Notes under the pieces: generated by a model | Database searches by the model: none | The model's input: the letters and a program-made list of their open reading frames with translations, nothing else | What the model was told of the DNA's origin: nothing | In this document: positions 44,472-53,662 of the stretch, in pieces | Layout: each line of letters starts with the position of its first letter | How positions within the stretch are numbered: the first letter of the stretch is position 1 | Origin: Apibacter raozihei | GTDB taxonomy: Bacteria; Bacteroidota; Bacteroidia; Flavobacteriales; Weeksellaceae | Direction: 5' to 3' | Assembly: GCF_004014855.1 (NCBI RefSeq) | Contig: NZ_CP034930.1 | Coordinates: forward strand, 2,647,716-2,711,715 | Length of the DNA stretch: 64,000 nt | Program-made: the position numbers and the translations under genes

Positions 44472-45647
44472 TTATACAAAAGAATCGAGTTTTTTACCGT
44501 TAACAATAATCCATTCATCCAACTGAAAATCTGCCATAAGACCCAGCTTAGGAAAATCTGATACTTTAGAATAAAAGCTTCTTCCTTCAGCATCGTATTC
44601 GCTGTGTGCATAAAAATGAGATAAATCACCTATTTCTTCAATTTTAGCACTAAAGGATATTTCTTCATCTCCAGATTTAATCGATTCTGCATATTGAATG
44701 CCTAAATCTGCTACCCGGTTGCTGTTGGTGCTTAATCGTACATTTCGATATATAATATCATAATAAGAAATTGAATTTTCAGGAATTTTTAAATATTCTT
44801 CATGTTGATCTTCCCATTTATATTCAGTAGATGCGTAATATAAAGCAGTTATCAATGCCAATGAAAAATATTTTCTTGTTTTTTTTCTTTGATAATCATC
44901 AGGATAGTGGCCTGCTTCAAATAATAAGGTAGGAATTCCTGATTTTTGAATATTGTCCCCCGAGGAACGTGGATAAAACTCATCGGTAAACCTTGAAATT
45001 TTATCTGGTAAAATACAGGTCAATTCACGGTAAATATGAGCAATAATTCCCATAGATTTTTTTCGTATATCTGTTATTTCCCTACCTTCTGATACTGAAG
45101 GAGATAAAAACGCTAATGTAGCAGGTTCTTTTTTCCCTTTAACTCCAAATATTGTTCTTTGGTCATGCAGGTTAAATGCTAAATGATAATTTTTTTCACT
45201 TATTATTTGTTTTAATACATGCATTTCTATAGAAGATTCAGCTATATAGTCCCTGTTTATATCAATACCTTCTATATTTCTTCGGGTCCAAACCTCTGAT
45301 CCATCCGGATTAAGCATAAAAATAATATCTACTGTAAACTCGCTGAGAATTGCGTGTACGATATTTCCTTCGGACGATAAAAATTTAAGCAAATCTAGAG
45401 CGCTTAAAGTTCCGGTTGTTTCATTACCGTGCATTTGAGTCCACATGATAGCACATCTTTTTCCTTTACCCAAAGTAAGTTTGTAAATGGGTTTATTTAA
45501 AACAGATTTCCCAACCTGCACCAGTTGGTTTTTATAATTTGCATTTAAAAATTCATTCAGCTTTTTAGGATTGACATATCTAGTATTAAAATTATCTTCA
45601 TATTGAAAGTTATTGTCTAATTCTTTAATATCAAAATCTGTTTTCAT
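44472..45647 (-). CDS. M14-family zinc carboxypeptidase
   Basis: The 391-residue product has zinc ligands in M-W-T-Q-M-H-G-N-E-T-T and a later His in F-N-L-H-D-Q-R. The substrate-binding block is M-L-N-P-D-G-S-E-V-W-T-R-R, followed by G-I-D-I-N-R-D-Y. The candidate catalytic Glu lies in L-L-F-E-A-G-H-Y-P-D-D. The group covers cytoplasmic and exported peptidases acting on peptide or cell-wall substrates. No signal peptide is visible, so this one may act in the cytoplasm. A beta-rich C-terminal domain of about 100 residues is unassigned. Confidence 0.88.
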   Translation of the reverse strand: MKTDFDIKELDNNFQYEDNFNTRYVNPKKLNEFLNANYKNQLVQVGKSVLNKPIYKLTLGKGKRCAIMWTQMHGNETTGTLSALDLLKFLSSEGNIVHAILSEFTVDIIFMLNPDGSEVWTRRNIEGIDINRDYIAESSIEMHVLKQIISEKNYHLAFNLHDQRTIFGVKGKKEPATLAFLSPSVSEGREITDIRKKSMGIIAHIYRELTCILPDKISRFTDEFYPRSSGDNIQKSGIPTLLFEAGHYPDDYQRKKTRKYFSLALITALYYASTEYKWEDQHEEYLKIPENSISYYDIIYRNVRLSTNSNRVADLGIQYAESIKSGDEEISFSAKIEEIGDLSHFYAHSEYDAEGRSFYSKVSDFPKLGLMADFQLDEWIIVNGKKLDSFV

Positions 45648-45660
45648 ATCTAATTTTTTA

Positions 45661-45668
45661 CAAATATA
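45661..45668 (-). promoter_or_regulatory. -7 element of the M14 peptidase gene
   Basis: The minus strand reads TATATTTG, an exact TAnnTTTG, 14 bases from the ATG. It lies 25 bases from the nearest ACATTTGTAA repeat, so the XRE regulator to the right might influence this gene too. Confidence 0.5.
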
Positions 45669-45692
45669 AATTAAAATAAAGCTACAGCCTCG

Positions 45693-45964
45693 TTACATTT
45701 GTATATTACAAATGTAATCATAGCCTTAACGCTATTTCACATTTGTAAACAAACATATATGACAGTATGTCTTGTTATGCTTGATTTTATAGCAACTATA
45801 TAACCTAAGTAACTTAAATTGCTATATACTAGTTATTTAACATGTTATATATTAACTATTGGTTTAAGTTAAGTTTAAGTTGTATGCAGTTGTGAACTTA
45901 AAAATTATTCTTAAATTTGTATTTATATATATTATTTACATTTGTAAATAATTAACATTTGTAA
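45693..45964. promoter_or_regulatory. Cluster of ACATTTGTAA operator-like repeats
   Basis: Direct copies of ACATTTGTAA stand at 45739-45748, 45938-45947 and 45955-45964, and a perfect inverted pair TTACATTTGT (45693-45702) and ACAAATGTAA (45708-45717) lies with a 5-base centre. The last two copies are 17 bases apart and end 3 bases before the start of the XRE gene. The cluster is the likely operator of that regulator. Confidence 0.65.
45890..45919 (+). promoter_or_regulatory. Promoter of the XRE-family regulator gene
   Basis: TTG at 45890-45892, a 19-base spacer and TAAATTTG at 45912-45919 fit the phylum consensus well. A second TAnnTTTG, TACATTTG, lies at 45937-45944 inside one of the repeats. 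The start codon follows about 50 bases after the first -7 element. Confidence 0.65.
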
Positions 45965-45967
45965 AAC

Positions 45968-46468
45968 ATGGATATTTCTAAACGTATAACTTCTTTAATA
46001 AATATACTAGGTTTGTCACCTGGTGAATTTGCTGATAAAATTAATGTTCAGAGATCCGGAATTTCCCATATAACTTCCGGAAGAAATAAACCCTCTTTAG
46101 ATTTTTTAGAAAGGACATTAAAAGTATTTCCTGAGGTTAATTCTGATTGGTTGATTTTAGGGAAAGGTTCTCCTGTAAAAAATAGAGATACTGAAATTTT
46201 TTCTTCATTGAATACTGATGAAGAATTGAAAGAATCTAAAAAATCACCTTCCGTTTTATTTGAGGATAATGATACCGTGCATAATCCTGATCTTTTTTCG
46301 CAAACCATCATACCTTCCTCTACATTCAATATTTCAAAAGAAAAAAAAGAAATTTCTCCTGACGAGAATGTCAGAGAAGACAGCAAGGAAATAAATAAAG
46401 AAGACAAGAAGATTAAAAAAATAATAATTTTATATTCAGATCATAGTTTTGAAGTGTATGACAACTAA
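45968..46468 (+). CDS. XRE-family transcriptional regulator
   Basis: The 166-residue product has an N-terminal HTH_3/bacteriophage CI-like domain (about 5-65: L-G-L-S-P-G-E-F-A-D-K-I, then V-Q-R-S-G-I-S-H-I-T-S-G-R-N-K-P-S-L, W-L-I-L-G-K-G). A disordered, Ser/Glu/Lys-rich linker of 80 residues follows, and a short beta end, I-I-I-L-Y-S-D-H-S-F-E-V. This compact form is common in Flavobacteriia. It probably binds the ACATTTGTAA sites around its own promoter. The signal it answers is unknown. Confidence 0.85.
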   Translation: MDISKRITSLINILGLSPGEFADKINVQRSGISHITSGRNKPSLDFLERTLKVFPEVNSDWLILGKGSPVKNRDTEIFSSLNTDEELKESKKSPSVLFEDNDTVHNPDLFSQTIIPSSTFNISKEKKEISPDENVREDSKEINKEDKKIKKIIILYSDHSFEVYDN

Positions 46469-46482
46469 AATTATTATAAAAA

Positions 46483-46513
46483 AAAAGAGCAACATTAGAA
46501 ATGTTGCTCTTTT
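46483..46513. terminator. Bidirectional terminator between XRE gene and rplS
   Basis: The stem AAAAGAGCAACAT with its exact inverse and a short loop has A and T runs on both sides. It lies between convergent genes and suits both. Confidence 0.88.
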
Positions 46514-46538
46514 ATTTTTTGCATAAAGCCGAAAATTA

Positions 46539-46895
46539 TTAAGACCCGAATCTGGCGTCTTTAATTCTTGCTTTCTTACCTCTAAGATTTCTGAAGTAAT
46601 AAATTCTTGCTCTTCTAACTTTACCTTTACGGTTAACTTCAATTTTTTGAAGAGCAGGCATATTAATAGGGAATACTCTTTCCACACCAACCTCACCACT
46701 CATTTTTCTGATGGTAAAAGTTTTAGTAGCTCCCGTACCTTTAACCTGAATAACAACACCTTTAAAGAACTGAGTTCTAGTTTTGTTACCCTCTTTAATT
46801 TCATAATAAACAGTAATAGTATCCCCTGCGTTAAACTCAGGAAATTCTTTTTTTGTAATGTACTTATCCTGTACGTACTTAATTAATGGTTCCAT
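46539..46895 (-). CDS. rplS: 50S ribosomal protein L19
   Basis: The 118-residue product has the family pattern: F-N-A-G-D-T-I-T-V-Y-Y-E-I-K-E-G, R-T-Q-F-F-K-G-V-V-I-Q, F-T-I-R-K-M-S-G-E-V-G-V-E-R-V-F-P and the basic end R-R-A-R-I-Y-Y-F-R-N-L-R-G-K-K-A. It sits at the 30S-50S interface. The gene is alone rather than in an rpsP-rimM-trmD-rplS operon, which is usual in this phylum. Confidence 0.97.
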   Translation of the reverse strand: MEPLIKYVQDKYITKKEFPEFNAGDTITVYYEIKEGNKTRTQFFKGVVIQVKGTGATKTFTIRKMSGEVGVERVFPINMPALQKIEVNRKGKVRRARIYYFRNLRGKKARIKDARFGS

Positions 46896-46967
46896 TTATA
46901 AAAATATAAATTAGTTTAAAGTTGAATAACATTCACGTACTTCGTCAGAGGTTAATCAATCAGGTTG

Positions 46968-46998
46968 CAAAATTAAGCAATTAATTTTAACCTACAAA
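46968..46998 (-). promoter_or_regulatory. Promoter of rplS (near-perfect Bacteroidota consensus)
   Basis: The minus strand has TTTG at 46998-46995, exactly 19 bases, and TAATTTTG at 46975-46968, which matches TTTG-N19-21-TAnnTTTG fully. The leader is about 65 bases. Confidence 0.75.
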
Positions 46999-47016
46999 TA
47001 CTTTTTATTATCTATC

Positions 47017-47823
47017 TTACTTCTTGGACTTTTTTATTTTTTCACTGATTTTCTTTGCTCTTTTTTCACTGTCGGGGTGACTGGAAAACATTTTAGATTG
47101 CAAACTTTTATCAGAACCAGCCTTTTTTTCCATTTCAGCAAATTTGGTAAATCCAGTTACCAGAGCCTGCGGATCTTTTCCTATAGAAACTAAAAATTTG
47201 TATGCGTAATCATCCGCAGCAGATTCCTGAGTCTGCGAAAACTGAGCTCCTGTTAAATTTTGGGCAACGGTTCCAATATCAGAATTAACCATAGCAGATA
47301 CAGAACCTTGAGTATCTCCCGCATATTTGGCTGCAGCTTCAGTTAAAAGGGCTTGTTTGAATGCTTTTTTAGAATGCTCTAATTTAACATGACCTATTTC
47401 GTGTCCTATAATTCCTAATAGTTCATCATCTGTCATTATATCCATAAGAGATGAAAAAACACGAACACTGCCATCCGGACAAGCAAAAGCATTAATATCA
47501 GTTACATAATAAACTTTATAATTTAAATTCAGCCCATCATAATTTTTATAGGGTCCGAATATCCTTTCCAAACGCTCTGCATAAGCTTTCTTTTTTTTAT
47601 CTTTATCCTTAGTCGAACAAACCGGATTGTTTTCATCCATATACTTAACAGATTTTGCAGCTGCGCTTGCTATTTCTTCATCTGAAACGGTAAGAGCTTT
47701 AGAAACATTTTTCACTGCATCTATCTTTCCCTTCCCTATGCTAGTTTTTCCTATTTTAATTTGAGCACTAATACCAGAACACAGTAAACAGGCAACCGAT
47801 AATGTAAATAAAACTTTTTTCAT
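47017..47823 (-). CDS. Exported M48-family metalloprotease
   Basis: The 268-residue product has a signal peptide (about 1-20, ending G-I-S-A-Q). The peptidase M48 domain has the zinc motif I-I-G-H-E-I-G-H-V, with the third ligand Glu in Q-E-S-A-A-D-D-Y-A. It ends in a short, H-P-D-S-E-K-R-A-containing segment, typical of LoiP/YggG-like periplasmic peptidases involved in envelope protein quality control. A highly charged K-D-K-D-K-K-K-K insert lies near residue 75. Confidence 0.9.
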   Translation of the reverse strand: MKKVLFTLSVACLLCSGISAQIKIGKTSIGKGKIDAVKNVSKALTVSDEEIASAAAKSVKYMDENNPVCSTKDKDKKKKAYAERLERIFGPYKNYDGLNLNYKVYYVTDINAFACPDGSVRVFSSLMDIMTDDELLGIIGHEIGHVKLEHSKKAFKQALLTEAAAKYAGDTQGSVSAMVNSDIGTVAQNLTGAQFSQTQESAADDYAYKFLVSIGKDPQALVTGFTKFAEMEKKAGSDKSLQSKMFSSHPDSEKRAKKISEKIKKSKK

Positions 47824-47999
47824 AATAAGTAAAATTATTTATTTGTTTAATAAAACAAATATGGCATTTTTTTTTATATTAATTAGTATACATTAATTAT
47901 TTTTCCCTAATTAATCTAAATACTTAATGAATAAAAATTCTATTGAATGACACTTAAAAAAAATTAAATTTCTTCTATGAATATATGAGTATAAATAAA

Positions 48000-48031
48000 C
48001 AACCGCTTAAAAATTACTCTTTAAGCGGTTG
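48000..48031 (-). terminator. Rho-independent terminator after ychF
   Basis: A 12-bp stem CAACCGCTTAAA with its inverse and an 8-base loop is followed on the minus strand by a T-rich tract. It lies 30 bases past the ychF stop. Confidence 0.8.
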
Positions 48032-48060
48032 TTTTAAAATATTTTTATTTTTTGAAAATG

Positions 48061-49152
48061 CTAGACATTAAATCTGAAATGCATCACATCACCATCTTTT
48101 ACAATATATTCTTTTCCTTCAACGGATAATTTTCCTGCTTCTTTTACTTTTGCTTCAGAGCCATAGGTAACAAAATCTTCATAAGCAATTACTTCTGCCC
48201 GAATAAATCCTTTTTCAAAATCTGTATGAATAACTCCGGCTGCCTGAGGTGCTGTCCATCCTTTTTGAATAGTCCAGGCCCTTACTTCTTTTACTCCCGC
48301 AGTAAAATAAGTTTGTAAATCCAACAATCTATATGCCTGACGTATTAAGCGGTTAACTCCTGGTTCTTCAAGTCCCAGTTCTTCCAAAAATATCTGTCTT
48401 TCCTCATAGGTATCCAGTTCGGAAATATCTGCTTCGATTTGTGCAGCTAATACAATGACTTCGGCTTTTTCATCTTTAACTTTTTCTTTTACCTGATCCA
48501 CAAACTCATTGCCATCTTTGGCTGACTTTTCATCTACATTGCAGACATATAAGATAGGTTTGAATGTAAGTAATTGAAGTTCTGATATAACGGAATAAGT
48601 AGTATCATCAGTTTCAAATTCCCTGGCATTTTTTCCTTGTTCAATAAATACGATTAATTTTTCCAGTACGGAAACTACAATCTGTTCTTCTTTGTTACCT
48701 GCCTTAGCTGCTCTTTTAGATTTATCCAGTCTTTTTTCTATCGTATCCAAGTCTTTAAGCTGTAACTCTATATCAATAATCTCTTTATCTCTTACCGGAT
48801 TGATAGAGCCCTCTACATGGGTAATATTATCATCTTGAAAACATCTCAATACATGTATAATGGCATTGGTTTCTCTGATATTTGCAAGAAACTGATTCCC
48901 TAATCCCTCTCCTTTACTGGCTCCTTTAACCAAACCTGCAATGTCCACAATCTCAACAACCGCCGGAAGTACTCTCTCCGGATTTACAAGCTCTTCCAGT
49001 TTATTTAAGCGGGGATCCGGAACCGATACTGTTCCTACATTAGGTTCAATAGTACAAAACGGATAATTTGCCGATTGCGCTTTTGCATTAGATAAACAAT
49101 TAAATAAAGTAGACTTTCCTACATTGGGTAAACCAACAATTCCACATTTCAT
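48061..49152 (-). CDS. ychF: Redox-regulated ATPase YchF (Obg-like)
   Basis: The 363-residue product has the G1 loop G-L-P-N-V-G-K-S-T and G3 D-I-A-G-L-V-K-G-A. N-V-D-E stands where most GTPases have NKxD, which fits the ATP preference of YchF. A coiled-coil insert spans about 130-200, and the C-terminal TGS domain contains H-T-D-F-E-K-G-F-I-R-A-E-V. The protein binds ribosomes and affects stress and translation. Length is standard. Confidence 0.96.
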   Translation of the reverse strand: MKCGIVGLPNVGKSTLFNCLSNAKAQSANYPFCTIEPNVGTVSVPDPRLNKLEELVNPERVLPAVVEIVDIAGLVKGASKGEGLGNQFLANIRETNAIIHVLRCFQDDNITHVEGSINPVRDKEIIDIELQLKDLDTIEKRLDKSKRAAKAGNKEEQIVVSVLEKLIVFIEQGKNAREFETDDTTYSVISELQLLTFKPILYVCNVDEKSAKDGNEFVDQVKEKVKDEKAEVIVLAAQIEADISELDTYEERQIFLEELGLEEPGVNRLIRQAYRLLDLQTYFTAGVKEVRAWTIQKGWTAPQAAGVIHTDFEKGFIRAEVIAYEDFVTYGSEAKVKEAGKLSVEGKEYIVKDGDVMHFRFNV

Positions 49153-49169
49153 ATCTTGAAAAATTTGTG

Positions 49170-49177
49170 CAAAGATA
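49170..49177 (-). promoter_or_regulatory. -7 element of ychF
   Basis: The minus strand reads TATCTTTG, an exact TAnnTTTG match, 17 bases from the ATG. A weak TTCG -33 element lies 18 bases further upstream. Confidence 0.5.
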
Positions 49178-49372
49178 GAAATATTTTATTCTTACCGAAC
49201 AGTATATCTTATCGAATCTTTAATAATAAATTTTTACTATTTTTAATATTTGTAATTTAGGCTAAAGTTTCTGTTTTACACACTTATTTCTTAAAAAAGA
49301 CAGATAAAGGCAATAAAAAAACAGCCTTTCAGGTTAAACCACAGAAATTAAGCTGTTTACTTACTATATATT

Positions 49373-51100
49373 ATGATAATGAATGTTAAAGCTATACTCA
49401 AGAATTCGAAGATTAATTTTTATATTTTCTTACTCTCAGTCAATGTTCAAGCCCAAAATACAAACCGTTGTGATCTTATAAATGAAGAATTTGCCACTGT
49501 GTTTTCGGGATCAAACTCACTACGTGACGCAGGCGGGGTTGAAGAAATAATAATGAATGATAAATTACATATTCAGGGAGTTCCCGGTTCAAATATACTT
49601 ATCGGCAGCAAAGAATATACTATTCCTGATTCCGGATATTTATTAGTTACTGAAAAGTTTCCGATAGCTACTCATGAATATTCAGATAAAATTGTAAAAA
49701 TCAAATCTGATAACCCTAATACATTTATTCGGGTTGAAAGAAACAATCCCTACAGTAACAGCAGCTTTACGCTGATACCTAAATCGATGTGGGGGAAAGA
49801 TTATTTAGTTCCCGGATATCCGGATCAATCGAAAAAATATAAAGTACAAAGTTTCATAGATATTTTTTCTATAAATAAAAAGAAAACACAGGTAACTATA
49901 AAAGATTCAAACGGTGCAATTGTTGAAAAAATTAGTTTAAAGGCAGGACAAAACTATGAATTTAACAGTATCGAGGATCTTACCGGTTATTCGGTAGAAG
50001 CATCAGATATCGTAGGAGTAATCAGTGGTAATCATTGTTTGCGAATATCTGCTGCCTGCGATCATACTGCATTAATGTTAAAAGATAATACGCATTTAGA
50101 TAAAAAATTTTATAATCCCGGAAGTTCATTTTTTAGTTCTACTACTATCCATAGAATAGTCGCGTCAAAAAATCAAACAACTGTACAAATTGATAAATCA
50201 CAAACTAAAACGCTAAATAAGGGAGAATTTTATCAGTATACTCATGAAAATCCACATACAATAGAATCTTCATCTCCGGTACTGGCTTATTCTATATTTG
50301 ACAAAAGGGCTTTAGGTTCTCCGGAATATTCCCTGGATCCATCTATTTACTTCATTCCTTCTGAAAATCAAGCAGTTAATCTCGCACAGTTCTCTTTTCC
50401 AGAATATATGATTTATTCCAAAGATATAAAGGTTATAATGAGAAGTGACATGACAGATTATTTATTATTAGATAATACCCCCTTATCTGTAGATTGGAAA
50501 ACGTTTAGTGCTGATACCTCTTTATCAACTGCTACCCTCGAACTATCCGATTTACACCTTCATACTTTATCTGTATCCAATAAAAAGGCATATTTTATAC
50601 CTATTATGATGGCTCGTGGCTGGGACGTAAGCCTGGCAAGCTTAATTAAAGATGGATTTACTAATTTAAAATCAGGTGAAAACCCTCCTTGCCCGTTACT
50701 TATACATAATGGAATGAATGCTTGGGAACATAAAAATGCTGAAATTCAGGAAATACGACCTAAAGACATAATTTTGAATGATTTTCATCAACCCATCATT
50801 GTAGAAAAAGAGGAGATTGAACTTCTTGTATTTGATAATGCAGAAGAAGACGGAGACATCATATCCGTTTATTTGAATGATCAGCTGGTATATCCTGATG
50901 TTAATGTCTTAAAATCGGGTACTATTTTGAAATTTACACTGGAAAAAGGAAAAAATAACATCATTATTAAAGCGGAAAATGAAGGAAGAATATATCCTAA
51001 TACAGCCGGGCTTACTTTTGATGACGGAACCACCCGGCAAACTATAATTCTTCATAATAGAAAGGGACAAAGCAAAAATCTAACTATTATCTCTAAGTGA
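49373..51100 (+). CDS. Secreted IgGFc-binding-like protein
   Basis: The 575-residue product (or 573 from the second ATG at 49379) has an N-terminal hydrophobic signal, V-N-V-Q-A-Q. The long beta-rich region resembles the IgGFc-binding N-terminal domain: S-M-W-G-K-D-Y-L-V-P-G-Y, K-A-G-Q-N-Y-E-F-N, I-V-G-V-I-S-G-N-H-C, S-S-P-V-L-A-Y-S-I-F and Y-F-I-P-S-E-N. Such domains are found in secreted and adhesive bacterial proteins. No type IX sorting domain or lipobox is visible, so the localisation route is unclear. It is isolated between ychF (divergent) and the thioredoxin genes (convergent). Confidence 0.65.
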   Translation: MIMNVKAILKNSKINFYIFLLSVNVQAQNTNRCDLINEEFATVFSGSNSLRDAGGVEEIIMNDKLHIQGVPGSNILIGSKEYTIPDSGYLLVTEKFPIATHEYSDKIVKIKSDNPNTFIRVERNNPYSNSSFTLIPKSMWGKDYLVPGYPDQSKKYKVQSFIDIFSINKKKTQVTIKDSNGAIVEKISLKAGQNYEFNSIEDLTGYSVEASDIVGVISGNHCLRISAACDHTALMLKDNTHLDKKFYNPGSSFFSSTTIHRIVASKNQTTVQIDKSQTKTLNKGEFYQYTHENPHTIESSSPVLAYSIFDKRALGSPEYSLDPSIYFIPSENQAVNLAQFSFPEYMIYSKDIKVIMRSDMTDYLLLDNTPLSVDWKTFSADTSLSTATLELSDLHLHTLSVSNKKAYFIPIMMARGWDVSLASLIKDGFTNLKSGENPPCPLLIHNGMNAWEHKNAEIQEIRPKDIILNDFHQPIIVEKEEIELLVFDNAEEDGDIISVYLNDQLVYPDVNVLKSGTILKFTLEKGKNNIIIKAENEGRIYPNTAGLTFDDGTTRQTIILHNRKGQSKNLTIISK

Positions 51101-51141
51101 TTGTACATCCGTTAAAAAACTTACGGAGCAAAAAATTTAAC

Positions 51142-51666
51142 TTAAAAGTTTAATTGTGCCCAATCTCTGGCGCCTTCAATTTTCTCTTTTACGTTTCCTT
51201 TTTCATCAATTAAAAAAGTAGTAGGAAAAGCTCTTGCAAGAAGTGCTGCATCTATAGGACTTACTGCCTCGTAGACAGGAAATGAATAGTTATTTTTTCT
51301 TAAATATTGTTCAACCAAAGCCCTGTCATCTTTCATATATATCAATACAAACTGTATTTCATTCTTTTTCTTCTCATAAAGCTTTTGTATTTCCGGCATT
51401 TCTTCCACACAGACAGGACACCAGGTACCCCAGTAATTTAAAAATATTTTTTTACCCTTAAATTCTTTAAAATTAACATCTTGAGCATTAACCCCTTTTA
51501 AATCAATCGAATATTGCTGATCCGAAAGTTTATCTATTGTTGAAAACTGACTTTGAGCATTGGTTGATTGCATTTTTTCCAATACTTTTCTTAAGGGAGA
51601 GAAAAGTAAAGCAATAACAATGATAATAAATAAAAAATTTACTATATAAATAGGTTTTATTTTCAT
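51142..51666 (-). CDS. TlpA-like thiol-disulfide oxidoreductase
   Basis: The 174-residue product has an N-terminal membrane anchor (about 7-25) and an extracytoplasmic thioredoxin fold. It carries the redox site N-Y-W-G-T-W-C-P-V-C-V-E-E-M-P, and the cis-Pro region is A-R-A-F-P-T-T-F-L-I-D. It is of the TlpA/ResA group, which reduces periplasmic disulfides, for example in cytochrome c or metal-centre assembly. It starts 12 bases after the preceding thioredoxin-family gene, so they form a pair. Confidence 0.88.
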   Translation of the reverse strand: MKIKPIYIVNFLFIIIVIALLFSPLRKVLEKMQSTNAQSQFSTIDKLSDQQYSIDLKGVNAQDVNFKEFKGKKIFLNYWGTWCPVCVEEMPEIQKLYEKKKNEIQFVLIYMKDDRALVEQYLRKNNYSFPVYEAVSPIDAALLARAFPTTFLIDEKGNVKEKIEGARDWAQLNF

Positions 51667-51678
51667 AAAAGCAGTTTA

Positions 51679-52284
51679 TTATACTCCTTGAATAAGATGC
51701 AAGATCTCATGAGATATGGTTTGTCCTTTATCAGTATTGTAAAAATTTTGTAAATCTTTGGCAAAATCATCATGTGTATAAGTTTCCGGCTGAGCTTTAT
51801 ACTTATCCAGAAAAGGTTGTAAAGGCTTGGGGCGCGGTCCCCAATGAGCAATTTCTTTAAAATCCTGATCTAATATAATAACGATAGGTATTGCTTTTCC
51901 TCCCCGGGTAAGGTATTTATTTATCAAACGTTCATCCTTGTCCCTGAAAAATATTTTTAATTCAATCTTATCAGAAGACTCTGCGAGCTTGTTTACTACA
52001 GGTACACTTTGTGCAGCATCGCCACACCAACCCTCAGAAATAACAAGTATATTTATTTTTTTGGAAATAGATTTTAATCCGGCCACTGTAGCCTCATCTA
52101 ACTTAATAGTTTTATCATTTCTGTGAATTCTGCTTAAATTCAAATGAATATAGTCTGCAAGTTTTCTTTTTTCTTCGTCTTCAGAGTTTTTATCCTGCTC
52201 TTCCTGCTGAGTAATTAACTCTTTATATTCTTGATAAGTAACCGATTGATTCCAGAAATAGTGTAAATCTATAGTATTTTCCAT
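51679..52284 (-). CDS. Thioredoxin-family protein with W-C-G-D-A site
   Basis: The 201-residue cytoplasmic protein has a thioredoxin-like fold whose active-site position reads S-E-G-W-C-G-D-A-A-Q, with one cysteine instead of CxxC. The cis-Pro segment is G-G-K-A-I-P-I-V-I-I-L. This matches the Thioredoxin_9-like group. A single cysteine can support thiol transfer or binding of low-molecular-weight thiols, but the usual two-cysteine reductase cycle is unlikely. It is followed by the TlpA-like gene. Confidence 0.82.
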   Translation of the reverse strand: MENTIDLHYFWNQSVTYQEYKELITQQEEQDKNSEDEEKRKLADYIHLNLSRIHRNDKTIKLDEATVAGLKSISKKINILVISEGWCGDAAQSVPVVNKLAESSDKIELKIFFRDKDERLINKYLTRGGKAIPIVIILDQDFKEIAHWGPRPKPLQPFLDKYKAQPETYTHDDFAKDLQNFYNTDKGQTISHEILHLIQGV

Positions 52285-52366
52285 TATTATTTTATTAGTT
52301 TATGTATCTTAATTTTATTTCATTGATTAGTAAACATTAAAAAACTTATAATTGTCTGATACAATC

Positions 52367-53428
52367 TTATAGCTTCCTAACTTTATTAAGTAATGAAAAG
52401 TCTGCAAGTATCATCGCAGCTAATGCTTCTACAATAGGCACGGCTCTGGGAACTACACAAGGATCATGCCTTCCTTTTCCATGAATAACTGTGGCTTTTC
52501 CGTGTTCGTCTATAGTAGACTGTTCTTTCATTATGGTAGCAACCGGTTTGAAGGCAACATTAAAAATTATATCCATACCGTTTGATATTCCTCCCTGAAT
52601 TCCTCCTGAATTATTGGTTATCGTTTTGCCTCCTTCTATAAAAGCATCATTGAGTTCGGAACCTGTATGCTCAGTTCCGTTAAAACCACTTCCTATTTCA
52701 AAACCTTTTGCGGCATTAATGCTCATCATGGCATGGGCCAGGCGGGCTGATAATTTATCAAAAATAGGTTCACCAAAACCAACAGGCACATTTTTTATAA
52801 CACAGGTTACTACTCCTCCTATGGTATCTCCATTCTTTTTTATTTCTGATATACGCTGAATCATTTTCTCAGCGGTATCGTTATCCGGACAGCGGACAAT
52901 ATTATTTTCTGCTTCTGACAAATCTAATTCATTGTATGGCTTTTCCAACTTAATGGTTCCCACAGAAGAAACATAAGCATTTATCTCAATATCTGCAATT
53001 AATTGCTTGCACAAAGCTCCTGCTGCTACCCAGTTGGCCGTTTCACGGGCTGAAGTTCTCCCTCCTCCCCGATGATCTCTGATTCCATATTTTTGAAAGT
53101 ACGTATAATCAGCATGTGAAGGCCTGAAAACCTGAGTGTTATGTTCGTAATCCTTAGATTTTTGATTGGTATTTTTTATTAAAAAACCAATGGATTGACC
53201 GGTTGTTTTTCCTTCAAAAATACCGGAAAAAAATTCCACTACATCATCTTCTTTCCTTTGAGTAACAATTTTAGACTGACCCGGACGTCTTCTGTCCAGT
53301 TCTTTTTGTATACATTCAAAATTTACAGTCAACCCTGCCGGAAATCCATCAATAATTCCACCAATAGCGGGTCCATGACTCTCTCCAAATGTCGTAAGTT
53401 TTATTATTTTTCCTAGCTCATTAAACAT
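52367..53428 (-). CDS. aroC: Chorismate synthase
   Basis: The 353-residue product has family signatures [24 protein letters not shown] and [20 protein letters not shown]. The C-terminal block is [15 protein letters not shown]. It forms chorismate from EPSP with reduced FMN, the last step of the shikimate pathway, and supplies prephenate for the nearby pheA product. Length is normal. Confidence 0.97.
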   Translation of the reverse strand: MFNELGKIIKLTTFGESHGPAIGGIIDGFPAGLTVNFECIQKELDRRRPGQSKIVTQRKEDDVVEFFSGIFEGKTTGQSIGFLIKNTNQKSKDYEHNTQVFRPSHADYTYFQKYGIRDHRGGGRTSARETANWVAAGALCKQLIADIEINAYVSSVGTIKLEKPYNELDLSEAENNIVRCPDNDTAEKMIQRISEIKKNGDTIGGVVTCVIKNVPVGFGEPIFDKLSARLAHAMMSINAAKGFEIGSGFNGTEHTGSELNDAFIEGGKTITNNSGGIQGGISNGMDIIFNVAFKPVATIMKEQSTIDEHGKATVIHGKGRHDPCVVPRAVPIVEALAAMILADFSLLNKVRKL

Positions 53429-53433
53429 AAAGA

Positions 53434-53466
53434 CAAATATAAGGAAAAATTAAATCGTAGCACCAA
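53434..53466 (-). promoter_or_regulatory. Promoter of aroC
   Basis: The minus strand has TTG at 53466-53464, a 22-base spacer and TATATTTG at 53441-53434. The -7 part is exact, six bases before the ATG, so the message is nearly leaderless. Confidence 0.5.
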
Positions 53467-53662
53467 GTGTTTTTCTTAGCTTTTCAACAAAATTTATCTG
53501 ACAAACTTTTAGGATCAACTCAGATAAAAGCTATTCAATACTAATTTTATAACTCATATATAGTATAACGGCTAAGTACTGGTATATAAAATTTTTTAGT
53601 GTCTGAAAGGTCTGATACAATCGTAAAACTCCCCGTAGCAATATCTTCTAAAGCAATAAAAA

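Noticed and set aside
51108-51127. Terminator after the IgGFc-binding-like gene
   Set aside because: Only a 5-bp TCCGT/ACGGA stem with a 10-base loop; too weak to list.
53590-53625. Short match to the end of aroC (GATTGTATCAGAC) as a second gene remnant
   Set aside because: Only about 13 bases agree and the flanks do not, so chance similarity cannot be excluded.
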